A stretch of DNA of 29,792 bases, taken from positions 1-29,792 of the IMG/VR virus record IMGVR_UViG_3300046311_000251. One strand, written 5' to 3'. This document shows positions 22,330 through 28,508 of the stretch, one piece after another. Source of the stretch: a virus. The notes under the pieces are model-generated. The model did not search any database and was not told where the DNA came from. It saw only the letters and a list, made by a program, of their open reading frames with translations. The translations under genes were made by a program, and so were the position numbers. Within the stretch, counting starts at the first letter, position 1, and each line of letters opens with the position of its first letter.

Positions 22330-22557
22330 ATGGGACATGTTGAATTTGGCCGATGTGATGTGTGTAAAAAAGACGGACCATTAGTAAGAACATATTGGCA
22401 TTATCCAATTGCATGTGAATGTCATGGGCCTACACATAATGAAATGAGAAGACATTGTAATACATGTGTACCTCATCCACCACTTTATACAGAGATAAGT
22501 GTATCTACAGCAAAATTGCTTGATCCAATCCATGAAGGTTTATTTAAAAAAAGATAG
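22330..22557 (+). CDS. Small zinc-finger protein, His/Cys-rich
   Basis: The 75-residue protein has a dense set of metal ligands: CDVC (Cys9 and Cys12), CECHGPTHNE (Cys29 and Cys31 with His32 and His36) and HCNTC (His42, Cys43, Cys46), which could form one or two zinc sites. I recall the same CECH-containing arrangement in Bacteroidota phages and mobile elements. It sits immediately upstream of the polymerase gene with two bases between them. Function unknown, perhaps nucleic-acid binding. Confidence 0.7.
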   Translation: MGHVEFGRCDVCKKDGPLVRTYWHYPIACECHGPTHNEMRRHCNTCVPHPPLYTEISVSTAKLLDPIHEGLFKKR

Positions 22558-22559
22558 AA

Positions 22560-24467
22560 ATGAGTAGTACTAGAACCCATTGGGTAATGGATTATGAAAC
22601 TTTAAGTAATTGTTTCATAGCAGTGTTTGAAGACATTAAGTCTGAGCATCAAGAAGTGTTTGTAATACATGAGAGTCAAAATGATCTTATTCCTTTCTTA
22701 AGTTTCCTTGACAGAAATATTGTACAGGAAGAGTGGCATGTAAGTTTCAATGGTATTGGCTTTGACAGTCAGATTACTGAGTATATTCTACATAATCAAG
22801 AGCAACTTGCATTTATGACTGCTACCGAAGTAGCTAATTTTATTTATGGAAAAGCACAAGAAGTAATTAGAAGACAGAATGAAGGAGAGTTCCTTGAGTT
22901 CAGTCCTAGAGATTTGCAGATCAGACAGGTGGATGTATTCAAACTTAATCACTGGGATAATCCAGCTAAGAGAAGTTCATTAAAGTGGATTCAGTACACA
23001 ATGGATTGGCATAATATTATTGACATGCCTATTCATCACAGCAGTGATATAAAAACAGAACAGATTCCAAGTATCATTACTTACTGTATCAATGATGTCA
23101 AGTCTACCAAGCAAATTATGATGCTTAGCAAGGATCAGATAGCTTTAAGAAAGACTTTGACAGAAGAGTATAACATTGATCTATTCAGTGCTTCTGAGCC
23201 AAGAATTTCCAAAGAGTTATTCTTACACTTCTTGAGCAAACAGACTGGAATTAAGAAGTATGATCTTAAGCAGATGAGAACTCATAGGCCTAAGATTGTA
23301 GTAAAAGATCTTATCTTACCTTACATTGATTTTAAGACAGCTACATTTCAGAATCTTCTAAGAAAGTTTCAGGATGTAGTTATCTATCCAGGTGAGACTA
23401 AAGGAGGCTTTAAGTATTCTGTACAGTATAAAGGAGTCAAAACAGACTATGGTCTTGGTGGTATTCATGGAGCAAGGTCTGCTAAGGTATACAAATCTGA
23501 TGCTGATATGGTTATTATGACCTCTGATGTTACCAGTTTTTATCCTAATCTAGCTATTAGGAATAAGTGGGCACCGGGTCATTTACCACAGAAGGACTTT
23601 TGTGATCTGTATGAGTGGTTCTTTGAAGAAAGAAAGAAGATACCAAAGAAAGATCCAAGAAACTATGTGTACAAGATTATCCTGAATTCAACTTATGGTT
23701 TATCCAATGATGCTAATTCATTCTTGTATGATCCAGAGTTTACTATGAGGATTACTATCAATGGTCAGTTGAGTCTGACTATGTTGTATGAAATGATTTG
23801 TGAAGAGATTCCGGGTGCTGTACCTCTAATGCAAAATACAGATGGTCTTGAGACAATGATCCCAAGAGAGTATGTAGATAAGTATATGGAGATATGCGCG
23901 CGCTGGGAAAAACAAACATTACTGCAGCTTGAGCATGACACTTATAGTAAAATAATCTTAGGTGACGTTAATAACTATATTGCTGTTACTGAAGATGGAA
24001 AATCTAAATGCAAAGGTAGATTTGAGTATAAAGATTTAGCTCTTCATAAAAACAAGAGCTTCTTGATTATACCAAAAGCTTTGCATGCATACTTTGTAGA
24101 AGGAATTGAACCTGAAGATTTTCTTGCACAGAATGAAAATATCTTTGATTACTGTGGAGGAGTGAAAATTAAAGGAGACTGGAAGTTTGTAGAACATGCT
24201 ATTGTAGATTCTGTTTATCAAAAACAAAACTTGCAACACACTATTAGATATTTTGTATCTAACAAAGGCAGCAAGATTATCAAGACTAACTTGCTTGATG
24301 ACAGAGAGATACAAGTTGAGTCTGGAAAATGGCTACAGTCTGTATTCATTGACTACAAAGAAAAACCTTTTGCTGAATACAATGTAGATAAAAGATTCTA
24401 TCTTGAGAAGATCAAGAAAGAGATTCAAAACTTAGAACCAAATAGAAACCAATTAAGCTTATTTTAA
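22560..24467 (+). CDS. Family B DNA polymerase
   Basis: Replicates the phage genome. Proofreading exonuclease motifs: Exo I MDYET (Asp11 and Glu13), Exo II FNGIGFD (63-69), and Exo III YCINDV (Tyr175 and Asp179). Polymerase motifs: YGLGGIHG (297-304), motif A DVTSFYP (323-329), motif B KIILNSTYG (372-380) and motif C QNTDG (425-429), where the usual DTDS is NTDG. The 635-residue length is compact for family B and shows no intron or intein. The last five residues, QLSLF (631-635), are a canonical bacterial sliding-clamp-binding motif. The DUF932-like gene starts two bases downstream. Confidence 0.92.
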   Translation: MSSTRTHWVMDYETLSNCFIAVFEDIKSEHQEVFVIHESQNDLIPFLSFLDRNIVQEEWHVSFNGIGFDSQITEYILHNQEQLAFMTATEVANFIYGKAQEVIRRQNEGEFLEFSPRDLQIRQVDVFKLNHWDNPAKRSSLKWIQYTMDWHNIIDMPIHHSSDIKTEQIPSIITYCINDVKSTKQIMMLSKDQIALRKTLTEEYNIDLFSASEPRISKELFLHFLSKQTGIKKYDLKQMRTHRPKIVVKDLILPYIDFKTATFQNLLRKFQDVVIYPGETKGGFKYSVQYKGVKTDYGLGGIHGARSAKVYKSDADMVIMTSDVTSFYPNLAIRNKWAPGHLPQKDFCDLYEWFFEERKKIPKKDPRNYVYKIILNSTYGLSNDANSFLYDPEFTMRITINGQLSLTMLYEMICEEIPGAVPLMQNTDGLETMIPREYVDKYMEICARWEKQTLLQLEHDTYSKIILGDVNNYIAVTEDGKSKCKGRFEYKDLALHKNKSFLIIPKALHAYFVEGIEPEDFLAQNENIFDYCGGVKIKGDWKFVEHAIVDSVYQKQNLQHTIRYFVSNKGSKIIKTNLLDDREIQVESGKWLQSVFIDYKEKPFAEYNVDKRFYLEKIKKEIQNLEPNRNQLSLF

Positions 24468-24468
24468 G

Positions 24469-25668
24469 ATGCCAAAGAAAATACAAGATTGCACAAAAGC
24501 ACACTTAATTAGTATTGATTTACCGGTCCATGGTGATAGCTATACAGTTATCAGCCATGAGTCAGTTATGGATATGTCAACAAATGCTCTTACTACAGCA
24601 GGATTTACAATTGCTGATGAAGAATACAGAGCTACTGCTGATGGAAATATTGCTCAGGGTATTTATAGATTGACCTATAATAGTGATCCTGAGTTATCTA
24701 TGATGTTTGCATGGACAAACAGTTACAACAAACAAGTGAGATTCAAATGTGGAGTAGGTGCTTATATCAATAAGACAGGAACTGTAATGGTTTGTGGAGA
24801 TATGGGTAGCTGGGCCAGAAAACATACTGGAACTGCAGATGAAGAAACACTTAAAACTATCACAGACCAAATTACTAATGCACAGATGTATTATAATCAA
24901 TTGGTCTCTGATAAGAACTCTATGAAAGATATCTCAATGAATAAGAGAAAGCAAGCTCAAATGCTTGGGATCTTATTTGCTGAATATCAGATTCTTACAA
25001 CAGAACAAGCTAGTTTTATTAGACAACAGATGGATAAACCAAGTCATGTGTTTGAGGATTCTAATAGCTTATGGGCATTCTACAATTATGTCACATTAGC
25101 TTTACAGCTTTCTCATCCTAAGACTTGGATGGAAGATCAGCGCATCTTGCATTATTTTATCTCAAGCATTAACAACTTTGCTCAACCTGCTCCAGTAGCT
25201 GCACCAGTTGTGATAACTGAGCCTGAAGTATTTGTTGATCCTAATCAAACAAGTTTGTTAGATCAAATTGCAGAAGTTGAAGCTGAAGAAGTCTCGGAGT
25301 ATCAAGTCAAGGAAGAACAGGAAGACAAGGTATGTGATGAAACCATCATTTACACCGATCAAGCTGGTAATACATTTGAGACAACTTCAATTGCTCCATG
25401 TGTTGGACATGATGCAGAGACTGAGAAAGACTTGGAAGAAGAGATTCTGGCTACCGAAGTAGAGAATTTCTTTGAGGCAGTTGCTCCAGTTCCTTCGTTA
25501 GAACCAACTCCAGAACAGTATGAGCAGTTTGAAGCAGAACAAGCAAATCTTGATATTGTTCCTGTTGCTCAAGAACCGGTTATTGTCAATGATGAAGCTG
25601 ATTTTGATTTAGACTTCAGAGTTGAAGCAGAAGAAGAGGATGAAGAAGACAATGTCTTTGAATTCTAA
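24469..25668 (+). CDS. DUF932-like phage protein
   Basis: The first 230 residues have the conserved order I associate with DUF932: DSYTVISHESVMDMS (about 23-37), EEYRATADGNIAQGIYRL, LSMMFAWTNSYNKQVRFKCGVGAY (76-99), GSWARKHTG, and a later TWMEDQRIL. The remaining 150 residues are acidic, Glu/Ala/Pro-rich and probably disordered. Members occur in phage and plasmid replication blocks with unknown activity. It follows the polymerase gene two bases away, so replication is likely. The tail has NQTSLL, a weak clamp-motif look-alike. A terminator at 25684 ends the unit. Confidence 0.65.
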   Translation: MPKKIQDCTKAHLISIDLPVHGDSYTVISHESVMDMSTNALTTAGFTIADEEYRATADGNIAQGIYRLTYNSDPELSMMFAWTNSYNKQVRFKCGVGAYINKTGTVMVCGDMGSWARKHTGTADEETLKTITDQITNAQMYYNQLVSDKNSMKDISMNKRKQAQMLGILFAEYQILTTEQASFIRQQMDKPSHVFEDSNSLWAFYNYVTLALQLSHPKTWMEDQRILHYFISSINNFAQPAPVAAPVVITEPEVFVDPNQTSLLDQIAEVEAEEVSEYQVKEEQEDKVCDETIIYTDQAGNTFETTSIAPCVGHDAETEKDLEEEILATEVENFFEAVAPVPSLEPTPEQYEQFEAEQANLDIVPVAQEPVIVNDEADFDLDFRVEAEEEDEEDNVFEF

Positions 25669-25683
25669 GACTGATTACTAACT

Positions 25684-25714
25684 AAAGAGGTAGCATTTGT
25701 TACCTCTTTTTTTT
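25684..25714 (+). terminator. Intrinsic terminator after the DUF932-like gene
   Basis: A 9-bp perfect stem (AAAGAGGTA at 25684-25692 and complement at 25701-25709) with an 8-base loop runs into an eight-T tract. It ends the polymerase unit 15 bases after the stop codon and precedes the small-gene run. Confidence 0.9.
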
Positions 25715-25726
25715 ATCTTTAACCCC

Positions 25727-25858
25727 ATGAAAAAGTATAATCAACCAGAAGATCAAAGATCTAGAGAAAAGTATGAGTTTGCAATGGCGGCCACTAGTAT
25801 ATCTTTTATTGCTATGGTGCTTATACTAATTTGTTACGCCTTATACTCCGCACTATGA
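25727..25858 (+). CDS. Mini membrane protein, 43 aa
   Basis: A short frame with a polar charged head (KKYNQPEDQRSREKYE) and a hydrophobic C-terminal helix (about residues 22-41, SISFIAMVLILICYALY). Its TGA overlaps the ATG of the next gene in an ATGA arrangement, and it starts just after a terminator. Those two facts support it as a true gene despite its length. It could be a small membrane anchor or a holin-like peptide. Function unknown. Confidence 0.5.
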   Translation: MKKYNQPEDQRSREKYEFAMAATSISFIAMVLILICYALYSAL

Positions 25859-26154
25859 AAGATGCAGAATGGTCAGGACTTATGAAAATTCCTGATGAAG
25901 TTGTTATAAGTGAACTTAGAATTAAAGTTGGACAACTTGAGTCATATGTTGAAGAACTTGAAGAGCAAGTAAAAGAAAGAGCTCTTAAAAATGTGAAGCT
26001 TACTAAGTTAGAACATCTAGAAAGAGACAATGAGAGACTCAAAGGTTTATTAATGGATGCACAAAATAGACTTGGTGATCTTGGCAAAAGAAATCAAAGA
26101 TTAGAAACAGAATTATTTAAACACTTAAAACAACAAAATGAAAAAACAGATTGA
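25855..26154 (+). CDS. Coiled-coil protein, 99 aa
   Basis: The ATG at 25855 overlaps the preceding TGA; an upstream in-frame start at 25831 lies inside that gene and is less likely. From about residue 16 the protein is one long helix with heptad-spaced Leu, Val and Ile (QLESYVEELEEQVKERAL, then LERDNERLKGLLMDAQNRL), so it forms a coiled coil. Its end, KHLKQQNEKTD, overlaps the A-rich leader and start of the next gene. No function is assigned. Confidence 0.65.
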   Translation: MKDAEWSGLMKIPDEVVISELRIKVGQLESYVEELEEQVKERALKNVKLTKLEHLERDNERLKGLLMDAQNRLGDLGKRNQRLETELFKHLKQQNEKTD

Positions 26155-26524
26155 AGCAGTTGAAGCATTTCACAATGCATTTGGACAAGACAATGGTAAA
26201 TACCCAAGACCTCTTACTAAAGATGAGTATGAACTTAGACACAACTTAATGCAAGAAGAAAATGAAGAGTATTTAACAGCATGTGATGATAACTCTTTAG
26301 TAGAAATTGCTGATGCTTTAGGTGATCAATTGTATATCTTGTGCGGAACTATTCTTAGACATGGTATGCAACATATCATTGAAGATGTGTTTGATGAAAT
26401 TCAAGCAAGTAACATGAGCAAGTTAGGTGAGGATGGAAAACCAGTACTTAGAGAAGATGGAAAAATCTTAAAGGGCCCTGGATTCTTCAGACCAGACTTG
26501 ACAAAGTTTATTAAAGTTGACTAA
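26138..26524 (+). CDS. MazG-like NTP pyrophosphohydrolase
   Basis: The all-alpha NTP pyrophosphohydrolase signature is clear: EENEEY (residues 40-45), with EIADALGD (56-63), the E-x-x-E and E-x-x-D pairs that bind Mg2+ in this superfamily. Members hydrolyse nucleoside triphosphates or ppGpp to monophosphates; the closest phage roles are nucleotide pool cleaning and stress-signal removal. The remainder includes a Gly-rich loop (GEDGKPVLREDGKILKG) and FFRPDL. It overlaps the coiled-coil gene by 17 bases and lies three bases before the oxygenase-like gene. Confidence 0.75.
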   Translation: MKKQIEAVEAFHNAFGQDNGKYPRPLTKDEYELRHNLMQEENEEYLTACDDNSLVEIADALGDQLYILCGTILRHGMQHIIEDVFDEIQASNMSKLGEDGKPVLREDGKILKGPGFFRPDLTKFIKVD

Positions 26525-26526
26525 AG

Positions 26527-27141
26527 ATGTTTAAGATTAATCCTGCACAAAACAAAAGATTTTTTGTAGTAGATAACTTCTATGAAGATCCTATGGCTGT
26601 AAGAGAGCATGCATTGGTTCAAACTTATTTTCCTGGTGAAGGTGCTGTTGGTGAAAGAACCCGTGAGCAGTTTCTGTTTGAAGGAGTCAAAGAAAAGTTT
26701 GAAGAAATTATGCAAATCAAAATTGCTGACCATACTGATGATGGCTTTGGCTGGTATGATGTAGGCATCAATGGCAGATACCAATCTTGTATCGCAGGAG
26801 TACCTCAAGTATTCCATTGTGATGCACAACAATGGGCTGCTGTACTTTTCCTTACACCAGATGCTCCACCTCAATCAGGTACAAGCTTTTATAGAAACAA
26901 ACAGTCTAAAGTATTTCATAATGAGCAGATAGATTGGTCTGTTGGTGAGAATGGTAATGCATTTTCTAAACATACCTTTCTTGATCCAACTCCTTTTGAA
27001 AGACAAGATACTGTAGGAAATGTCTTTAATAGACTTGTGATCTTTGATGGAGGCCTAATACATTCTGGTAATGATTATTTTGGTCACAATAGAGAAACAG
27101 GAAGGTTGTTTCAAATATTCTTTTTTAATGAGAAAAAATAA
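26527..27141 (+). CDS. 2OG-Fe(II) oxygenase-like protein (DUF6445 type)
   Basis: The 204-residue protein shows the double-stranded beta-helix pattern of 2-oxoglutarate/Fe(II) oxygenases: VFHCDA with His97 and Asp99, a strand WAAVLFLTPD, LIHSG with His179, and a later Arg193 in TGRLFQIFFF for 2OG binding. It resembles the DUF6445 family by overall order, from memory. Substrate is unknown. In phage genomes relatives can modify DNA bases or proteins, but no such role is shown. It lies between the MazG-like and 27141 genes, overlapping the latter by one base. Confidence 0.65.
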   Translation: MFKINPAQNKRFFVVDNFYEDPMAVREHALVQTYFPGEGAVGERTREQFLFEGVKEKFEEIMQIKIADHTDDGFGWYDVGINGRYQSCIAGVPQVFHCDAQQWAAVLFLTPDAPPQSGTSFYRNKQSKVFHNEQIDWSVGENGNAFSKHTFLDPTPFERQDTVGNVFNRLVIFDGGLIHSGNDYFGHNRETGRLFQIFFFNEKK

Positions 27142-27524
27142 TGAGTGAAGAACAAGAAGTATCTCAAGACCTGATAACATATATTACTTTGTTATCTGCT
27201 ATGCAAGTTGTACAGAATTGTACACTTGAGCTAGAAGGCACAATGTATGATCAAGGTAGAGTAAAAGTAAAAACAAAAGAGGCTCTTATTGCCATGACTC
27301 AAGCTAATGATAAAAGAAAAAGAAAAATGTGGGAAAATGATTCTCTCATGTCTGCAACTTTTATGCAAGCTATTCATATCATAGGAGAGCAATTAGCAAA
27401 AGGTGATGGTACAGCATTAGCAAACATCACAGCTCTGACAAGACAAGGAATTGATTTATCAAAATACAAACTAGTAGAAATTGAAGATGGAACTACTGAA
27501 CACACACCCGATCAAGAAATCTGA
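27141..27524 (+). CDS. Hypothetical helical phage protein, 127 aa
   Basis: The 127-residue product is helical, beginning QDLITYITLLSAMQVVQNCTLEL, with basic segments (KVKTKEALIAMTQANDKRKRKM) and a C-terminal part that ends in an acidic tail. It has no recognised domain. Its start overlaps the oxygenase-like gene stop by one base. Its end overlaps the thioesterase gene by 38 bases, so translation of the two may be coupled. Confidence 0.6.
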   Translation: MSEEQEVSQDLITYITLLSAMQVVQNCTLELEGTMYDQGRVKVKTKEALIAMTQANDKRKRKMWENDSLMSATFMQAIHIIGEQLAKGDGTALANITALTRQGIDLSKYKLVEIEDGTTEHTPDQEI

Positions 27525-27912
27525 TTTAGGCTTTCATGGAAATTTATTTGGAGGTAAACTCCTAGCATGGATTGATGCTGCTGCTGCAGGTTACTCTATG
27601 CAATTATGTGACACGCCAAGAATGGTTACTGTGTCTATTGACAAGTGTAATTTTGAAAAGCCGGCAAGAGAGAGTCAATTGCTTAAGATTTATGGTTATC
27701 CTACTAAGTTAGGTAATGCTTCTGTTACTCTTTACATGGAGGCAAGAGCTCATAATGTGTACACCGGTAACCAGGCTCTTGTTTTAAAGACCCACATTAC
27801 TTTTGTACATATTGATGAAGAAGGTAATCCTATTCCAATTGCAGAGAAGGGCAGAAAAAGAATTCAAAAACTTATTGAAACAATAGAATCAAATGAACAA
27901 AGCAACTCTTAA
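27487..27912 (+). CDS. Hotdog-fold acyl-CoA thioesterase
   Basis: The ATG at 27487 gives 141 residues; the track-style TTG at 27481 would add two. The sequence shows the YciA/ACOT-type hotdog pattern: FHGNLFGGKLLAWIDAAAAGY (residues 16-36, with Asp30 in the catalytic helix), MVTVSIDKCNFEKPA, a central strand with GNASVTLYMEARA, and ALVLKTHITFVHIDEEGNP. These enzymes hydrolyse acyl-CoA to free acid and CoA. The family is common in bacteria and unusual in phages, so this is probably a captured host metabolic gene. The substrate is not predicted. The C-terminal tail is polar and extends past the usual end. Confidence 0.75.
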   Translation: MELLNTHPIKKSDLGFHGNLFGGKLLAWIDAAAAGYSMQLCDTPRMVTVSIDKCNFEKPARESQLLKIYGYPTKLGNASVTLYMEARAHNVYTGNQALVLKTHITFVHIDEEGNPIPIAEKGRKRIQKLIETIESNEQSNS

Positions 27913-28072
27913 AAAACTATTGATTGATGCTTACATGTCTGGAGCTGAATCAGTTTACTGTGGATGCTATGCTAGGCCTACAAAGACAGAAGCTAGAGAT
28001 TGGTATGACCAAGAATTTGGTGTAGAAGAAATACCGGAGTGTGAATGTTGTGATGATGATGATGATGAGTGA
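27893..28072 (+). CDS. Small Cys-rich protein with acidic tail, 59 aa
   Basis: The 59-residue protein starts inside the thioesterase gene's last codons. It carries YCGCY (Cys23 and Cys25), PECECC (Cys50, Cys52 and Cys53), and a C-terminal DDDDDE run encoded by a GAT microsatellite. Five Cys in a short protein suggest metal binding or disulfides. The microsatellite also provides the tandem ATG codons at the next start. Function unknown. Confidence 0.55.
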   Translation: MNKATLKKLLIDAYMSGAESVYCGCYARPTKTEARDWYDQEFGVEEIPECECCDDDDDE

Positions 28073-28319
28073 GACTCTTAAATGCTTTACATGTAAGGTT
28101 GAAAAACCTCTTGAAAAATATAAACCTAACAGAAGGAAGTATCAGACTAAAGCTTACAAAGGAGTGTGCATGGTTTGTAAAAAATGCAGTCTTCACAAAG
28201 CTCTTGTAGAACTACAGATTGTTAGGTATGACTATGAAGAAAATAAGTTTATTATCATCAACTTTAAAGATGCTAATGAAGTTATGGAATTTTTTAACCA
28301 AGAAGAAGGAGAATATTAA
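28065..28319 (+). CDS. Small zinc-binding protein, 84 aa
   Basis: I use the last of five tandem ATG codons (28053 to 28065), giving MSETLKCFTCK. Ligands CFTC (Cys7 and Cys10) and CMVCKKC (about Cys43, Cys46 and Cys49) make a zinc-finger-like pair of knuckles joined by a Lys-rich segment, followed by a strand-helix tail EENKFIIINFKDANEVMEFF. A zinc-bound DNA or RNA-binding role is possible, not shown. The gene ends just before the convergent terminator. Confidence 0.65.
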   Translation: MSETLKCFTCKVEKPLEKYKPNRRKYQTKAYKGVCMVCKKCSLHKALVELQIVRYDYEENKFIIINFKDANEVMEFFNQEEGEY

Positions 28320-28321
28320 TT

Positions 28322-28352
28322 AGGGGGACTGTAATGGTCCCCCTTTTTTTTT
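28322..28352 (+). terminator. Intrinsic terminator at the convergence of the two arms
   Basis: An 8-bp perfect stem (AGGGGGAC at 28322-28329 with its complement at 28337-28344) and a 7-base loop are followed by a nine-T tract. It lies two bases after the last forward gene and just before the minus-strand genes' end. On the minus strand the sequence after the stem is not a T tract, so strong termination is expected for the forward direction only. Confidence 0.88.
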
Positions 28353-28353
28353 C

Positions 28354-28491
28354 TTACCTACCTTGAGCTTTATAACTTTTCTTGTAGTTCTTTGAGCTCT
28401 TCATTTTTGAAGTCTTAGTTTTTGCATGCACTCCTGGACGGGATACTTTGACTTTGCTGTAAGCTTTCAGTGGTGTTGTTGCCTTTGCCAT
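28354..28491 (-). CDS. Small basic protein, 45 aa
   Basis: A minus-strand 45-codon gene, MAKATTPLKAYSKVKVSRPG and on, that is extremely Lys/Ser rich and ends KSYKAQGR. I recall the same KVSRxGxHAKTKTSK and KNYKKxYxGQGR pattern in small proteins beside the structural genes of Bacteroidota phages. Basic charge and arrangement suggest nucleic-acid or virion association. It lies 17 bases downstream of the large virion-type gene in the same direction. Confidence 0.6.
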   Translation of the reverse strand: MAKATTPLKAYSKVKVSRPGVHAKTKTSKMKSSKNYKKSYKAQGR

Positions 28492-28508
28492 TGTTTATTA
28501 TTTATTGT

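Noticed and set aside
22560-24467. Polymerase gene examined for an intein or group I intron, as reported in crAss-like relatives.
   Set aside because: The frame is continuous and the exonuclease and polymerase motifs are in proper order with no insertion.
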